This document shows, in pieces, positions 22,912 to 26,012 of a stretch of 26,012 nt of DNA; the stretch's first letter is position 1; each line of letters begins with the position of its first letter. The stretch is from JAHILA01 sp035528175. Lineage in GTDB: Bacteria; Patescibacteriota; Minisyncoccia; RBG-13-40-8-A. The notes under the pieces were generated by a model that was not told the origin of the DNA, ran no database searches, and saw nothing but the letters and a program-made list of their open reading frames with translations. The position numbers and the translations under genes are program-made. Where the stretch lies: NCBI GenBank assembly GCA_035528175.1, contig DATKZC010000020.1, positions 1 to 26,012 of the forward strand, read 5' to 3'.

Positions 22912-24594
22912 TTATACCTCAATTATCACCGGTAGAACCATGGGTCTGCGACGAGTTTTGCTATAAAGGAATTGCCCCATTTTGTCGCGTAAATTATCTT
23001 TAACATACACCCAATTAATCGGCGTACCAGCAACAGTTGTATGCTCAACAATTTCTTTGACTTTCTTACGCGCCTCAGCCAACAATTCTTTTGATTCCTT
23101 CATATAGATAAATCCTCGGGAAATTATGTCGGGACTATTTTTGACTTTGCCGGTTTGCCTGTCAATTGTGGCTATAATCACAAACATCCCATCTTCAGCC
23201 ATTGTTTGACGATCGCGCAAAACAATGTGGCCAATATCGCCAATGCCCAATCCATCCACAAAAACATAATTAGTGTCGGCTTTTTTGTTTAAAACTTTGG
23301 CTCTTTTGTTTTGAAATTCAAGAATTGAACCATTATCCAAAACGAATATTTTCTCCTTGGGAATTCCGACTTGCATTGCCAGTTTTGCTGCTTCCTTTAA
23401 GAAATAATGATTGGCATAAACCGGCAAAAAGAAATCCGGTTTGATTTGTTTGATTATTTCTTTAATGCTTTCGGCATTGGAATGTCCGCTGATATGAACA
23501 TCCATTATATCATTATGTACAACATTATCGCACTTGCGATAAAGTCCATCTTTTAACCGCTGAATTGTTCTTTCGTTGCCAGGAATTACTGATGATGAAA
23601 AAATTATTGTATCATTTTTCTTAACACGGATAAATCTATGTTCATTAGTGATTATACGCGACAAGACTGCATTGCCTTCACCTTGCGCCCCAGTACAAAT
23701 AACTATAATCTTGTTTTCTGGATATTTGCGGATGTCATTCACAGGAATCAATACTCCTTCACCAGTTTTTATATATCCCAGTTTTTGAGCTATCTCAATA
23801 TTCATTTTCATGCTATAGCCGTCAAGAATAACTTTTTTACCGATTCCTCTGACATATTCAATAATGTGGCCGATTCTTTTTATCTGGGAAGAAAAAGTGC
23901 CGATAATTACTTTGCCAGTCGCCTCCTTAATGAGTTTTTCCAAATTGGCGTTCATGTCCTTTTCTGAAACCAATTCACGATCGGTATCAAGCGATCCTAA
24001 GCTTTCAAGCATCAAAATTCTTGGTTTTGGCAATAAAGATAAATGATTATAGGTAATTGCCTGCTGATCGTCTGATTTTTTCTCCATTGTCCAATCACCC
24101 GGATGAATCACTGTTCCGTCCGGCGTATTAATCACAACGCCAACTGCATCCATGATTGAGTGCTCCACGTTAAAGAAACTAATTTTAAATCTGCCTAAAT
24201 TAAGCCGGTCATTAACTGATTTAATTTTTATGGTTTTCAAATGCTTAATTGATTCCCTAGAATACTCCTCCATCCTTCTTTCAATCATTGCAAGAGTCAA
24301 ATCTCTGCCAATAATCGGCGGGAAGCCAAGCTTCTTTAGAAGCAGGGGAGCTGCGCCAATATGGTCAAGATGGCCATGGCTAAAAATTACTCCGCGGATA
24401 TTTTTTTCCCTACCTTTTAAATAGTTGATATTAGGAATTATAAAATCAATACCCGGCATATCTTCTTCTGGAAACTGAATGCCCATATCCAAAATAACAA
24501 TATCACTGCCATATTCAAAAACAGTCATATTTCTGCCGACCTCCTCCATCCCTCCCAGGGGAATAATTCTTAATTTGTTTTTTTGTTTTTCCAT
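22912..24594 (-). CDS. rnj: Ribonuclease J
   Basis: 560 residues from the ATG at 24594. The frame extends to an ATG at 24657, but those 21 residues are a translation of the tRNA-Pro gene, not protein. LRIIPLGGMEEVGRNM is the classic start. The metallo-beta-lactamase core has HGHLDH (73-78) and HPGDW, followed by the beta-CASP domain with SGHSNAESIKEII and PVYANHYFL, and a C-terminal domain ending in a proline-rich VLPVIIEV. RNase J is a 5'-3' exonuclease/endonuclease for mRNA decay and rRNA maturation. Its ATG lies three bases from the 3' end of tRNA-Pro, so tRNA processing would release an almost leaderless mRNA. Confidence 0.96.
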   Translation of the reverse strand: MEKQKNKLRIIPLGGMEEVGRNMTVFEYGSDIVILDMGIQFPEEDMPGIDFIIPNINYLKGREKNIRGVIFSHGHLDHIGAAPLLLKKLGFPPIIGRDLTLAMIERRMEEYSRESIKHLKTIKIKSVNDRLNLGRFKISFFNVEHSIMDAVGVVINTPDGTVIHPGDWTMEKKSDDQQAITYNHLSLLPKPRILMLESLGSLDTDRELVSEKDMNANLEKLIKEATGKVIIGTFSSQIKRIGHIIEYVRGIGKKVILDGYSMKMNIEIAQKLGYIKTGEGVLIPVNDIRKYPENKIIVICTGAQGEGNAVLSRIITNEHRFIRVKKNDTIIFSSSVIPGNERTIQRLKDGLYRKCDNVVHNDIMDVHISGHSNAESIKEIIKQIKPDFFLPVYANHYFLKEAAKLAMQVGIPKEKIFVLDNGSILEFQNKRAKVLNKKADTNYVFVDGLGIGDIGHIVLRDRQTMAEDGMFVIIATIDRQTGKVKNSPDIISRGFIYMKESKELLAEARKKVKEIVEHTTVAGTPINWVYVKDNLRDKMGQFLYSKTRRRPMVLPVIIEV

Positions 24595-24597
24595 AAG

Positions 24598-24668
24598 TCG
24601 GGGAGCCGGGAATTGAACCCGATCTTCACGCACCCGAAGCGTGCGTACTACCGACATACTCCTCCCCG
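24598..24668 (-). tRNA. tRNA-Pro(CGG)
   Basis: 71 bases. Acceptor CGGGGAG/CTCCCCG, D-stem GTAT/GTAC, anticodon stem CACGC/GCGTG with loop TTCGGGT (anticodon CGG), T-arm TCGGG-TTCAATT-CCCGG. CCA is not encoded. It is wedged between cca (4-base gap) and rnj (3-base gap), so all three should share a transcript. Confidence 0.95.
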
Positions 24669-24672
24669 TTCT

Positions 24673-26012
24673 TTACTTTATCCAATGTTTCTCCCTGATT
24701 TTTAAATCCTCCTCTTCTTTCTTTTCTTCAATTTTCCCCCTGGCCAATTTACGCAAAACTTCGAGATTTTGTTCGTTTAGTTCTTTAACCCTGTTTTCCA
24801 AGTATTTTTTATTATTTTTTTTCGGGTCTTCAATAACTTCTGCCAATAAAACATCCAAAATCGCGCCGACCTTAGGGCTTGGCTGGATTGATAATAATTT
24901 CATTATATCATTACCATCAATTTTCAACATTTTAACGGAAACAGGATCTTTGGAAACTTTTTCAATCATATATTCGATCGTTCTTAAACGATACGGCTTT
25001 TCTTTTGGCCTACCCATTCCAAGGCGATCCGCCACTCTCAAATTTATTAAATCAGTAATATTTTCTATGCCAACTCTTTTAATTAATCTTCTTGCGCCAG
25101 CATCAGTCAATCTTTCTGGATCTGAAACAAACATATGATTTTTAACCAATAAAACCACTTTATCAATAAATTTATTCGGAAATTTTAATCTTTGCAGAAT
25201 CTTAAAAGTGAATTTTGCGCCGATATAATCGTGATTGTAAAAAGTGGAATCAGGCCCTTCGCCTGCTTTCGCTATGGGTTTACCAATATCATGAAATAAC
25301 GCAGCGACTTTTACTTTTAAATTGAATTTCTTTTTTGCTGCTTCGTCCAAAGAGCGCATTGAATGCTCATAAATATCATAAATATGGTGCTTATTCTGGC
25401 TCATGCCTACACCTTTTTCTAATTCCGGCAAAATAAATTTTAATAAATTCGTCTGCCTTAATAAATCAATTCCATGAGCTGCTTTTTCGGTTTCAAAAAT
25501 CTTAATTAATTCATCCCTAATTCTTTCGTTGGAAATCATCTGAATCCAATCGGCATTTTTCTGAATTGCTTTAAAAGTTTTTTCTTCAACAGAGAAATCC
25601 AGAGTACAAGCGAAGCGCATTGCCCTTAACATTCTTAATGCGTCCTCACTAAATCTGTCGTCTGCTTTGCCTACGGTGCGAATAATTTTATTTTTCAAAT
25701 CTTTTTGTCCATCAAAATAATCAACAATCTTTTTATTTTTGCTCAATGCAAGCGCATTGATTGTAAAATCTCTCCTGCCCAAATCTTCTTCTAATGTTTT
25801 AGCAAAAGTTATTTCGTCCGGATGGCGCTTGTCAGAGTATTTGCCTTCTAATCGAAATGGCGTGATTTCAACAACTTTTAAGGTTTCATCCTTGGCATTA
25901 GTAATTACGCTTACTGTGCCGAATTTATTTTCATAAAAATTCTTGGGAAATAATTTCCTGATTTGTTCTGGCTTGGCATTGGTAGTAATATCCCAATCTT
26001 TCGGTTTTTGGC
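24673..26012 (-). CDS. cca: CCA-adding enzyme / tRNA nucleotidyltransferase (5' end outside window)
   Basis: The frame is open to the right edge, leaving 446 visible residues; only the first ~40 (with the GGxVRD motif) are missing. KPKDWDITTNAKPEQI near the edge carries the catalytic aspartates of the polymerase domain. RRDFTINALA, EDALRMLRAMRFA and NERIRDELIK are the standard head/neck motifs. An HD domain (HDIGKP, then FYNHDYIGAKF) follows in the C-terminal half, ending in a lysine/glutamate-rich tail. The enzyme adds CCA to tRNA 3' ends. It sits directly upstream of a tRNA lacking encoded CCA, as do three of the other four tRNAs here. Confidence 0.93.
   Translation of the reverse strand, partial: QKPKDWDITTNAKPEQIRKLFPKNFYENKFGTVSVITNAKDETLKVVEITPFRLEGKYSDKRHPDEITFAKTLEEDLGRRDFTINALALSKNKKIVDYFDGQKDLKNKIIRTVGKADDRFSEDALRMLRAMRFACTLDFSVEEKTFKAIQKNADWIQMISNERIRDELIKIFETEKAAHGIDLLRQTNLLKFILPELEKGVGMSQNKHHIYDIYEHSMRSLDEAAKKKFNLKVKVAALFHDIGKPIAKAGEGPDSTFYNHDYIGAKFTFKILQRLKFPNKFIDKVVLLVKNHMFVSDPERLTDAGARRLIKRVGIENITDLINLRVADRLGMGRPKEKPYRLRTIEYMIEKVSKDPVSVKMLKIDGNDIMKLLSIQPSPKVGAILDVLLAEVIEDPKKNNKKYLENRVKELNEQNLEVLRKLARGKIEEKKEEEDLKIREKHWIK

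Noticed and set aside
24595..24657. N-terminal extension of RNase J by 21 residues
   Set aside because: Those codons are the tRNA-Pro(CGG) gene; the RNase J family start fits the ATG at 24594.
1..26012. CRISPR array or recoded TGA codons
   Set aside because: No regularly spaced direct repeats were seen, and TGA ends several genes normally, so code 25 is not supported.

Overview
The window is AT-rich and very compact, with genes abutting or overlapping by a few bases. TGA serves as an ordinary stop codon (for example for the trigger factor and Nudix genes). Almost no start codon is preceded by a convincing Shine-Dalgarno motif. The gene set (RNase Y and RNase J together, GpmI, ClpP, a small VirB2-like secreted protein, split MacAB) suggests a Candidate Phyla Radiation / Patescibacteria genome, probably Parcubacteria-like. 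That placement is inference: no rRNA or ribosomal-protein marker is present.

Left part (1-9.8 kb), accessory. A long PLD-nuclease/SF2-helicase gene runs off the left edge on the minus strand. Divergent from it, a near-consensus promoter at 3279-3306 opens a ~340-nt structured leader RNA that precedes an overlapping three-gene cassette: ParB-like/DNA methyltransferase, terminase small subunit and terminase large subunit. No capsid, portal or tail gene follows. Instead a convergent minus-strand group (PD-(D/E)XK-like protein, CPBP membrane protease, 62-residue membrane/coiled-coil protein) ends against terL. This group is preceded by a second strongly folded RNA (8091-8223), in which one closing helix holds four almost contiguous hairpins. 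A serine recombinase lies on the other side of that leader and ends at a strong terminator next to a tRNA-Arg(UCU). The stretch from 3.28 to 9.79 kb looks like a phage-derived island or a decayed prophage carrying two uncharacterised structured RNAs.

Middle (9.8-15 kb), mostly housekeeping. There is a secreted cysteine-rich VirB2-like protein with an M15-peptidase-like C-terminus, a tRNA-Pro/tRNA-Gly pair with its own promoter and terminator, and divergent rny and gpmI sharing overlapping -35 boxes. gpmI appears to be transcribed as a leaderless mRNA.

Right part (14.5-26 kb), all minus strand: cca - tRNA-Pro(CGG) - rnj - macA-like - ABC ATPase - permease - tRNA-Ala(CGC) - nucleotidyltransferase - yraN - nusA - Nudix - tig - clpP. 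RNA maturation and decay (CCA enzyme, RNase J, RNase Y), transcription control (NusA) and protein folding/turnover (trigger factor, ClpP) are packed together. Oddities include a trigger factor without its ribosome-binding domain, GC-rich palindromes inside nusA and tig reading frames, a 107-bp inverted-repeat element before yraN, and an RNase J start codon three bases after a tRNA.
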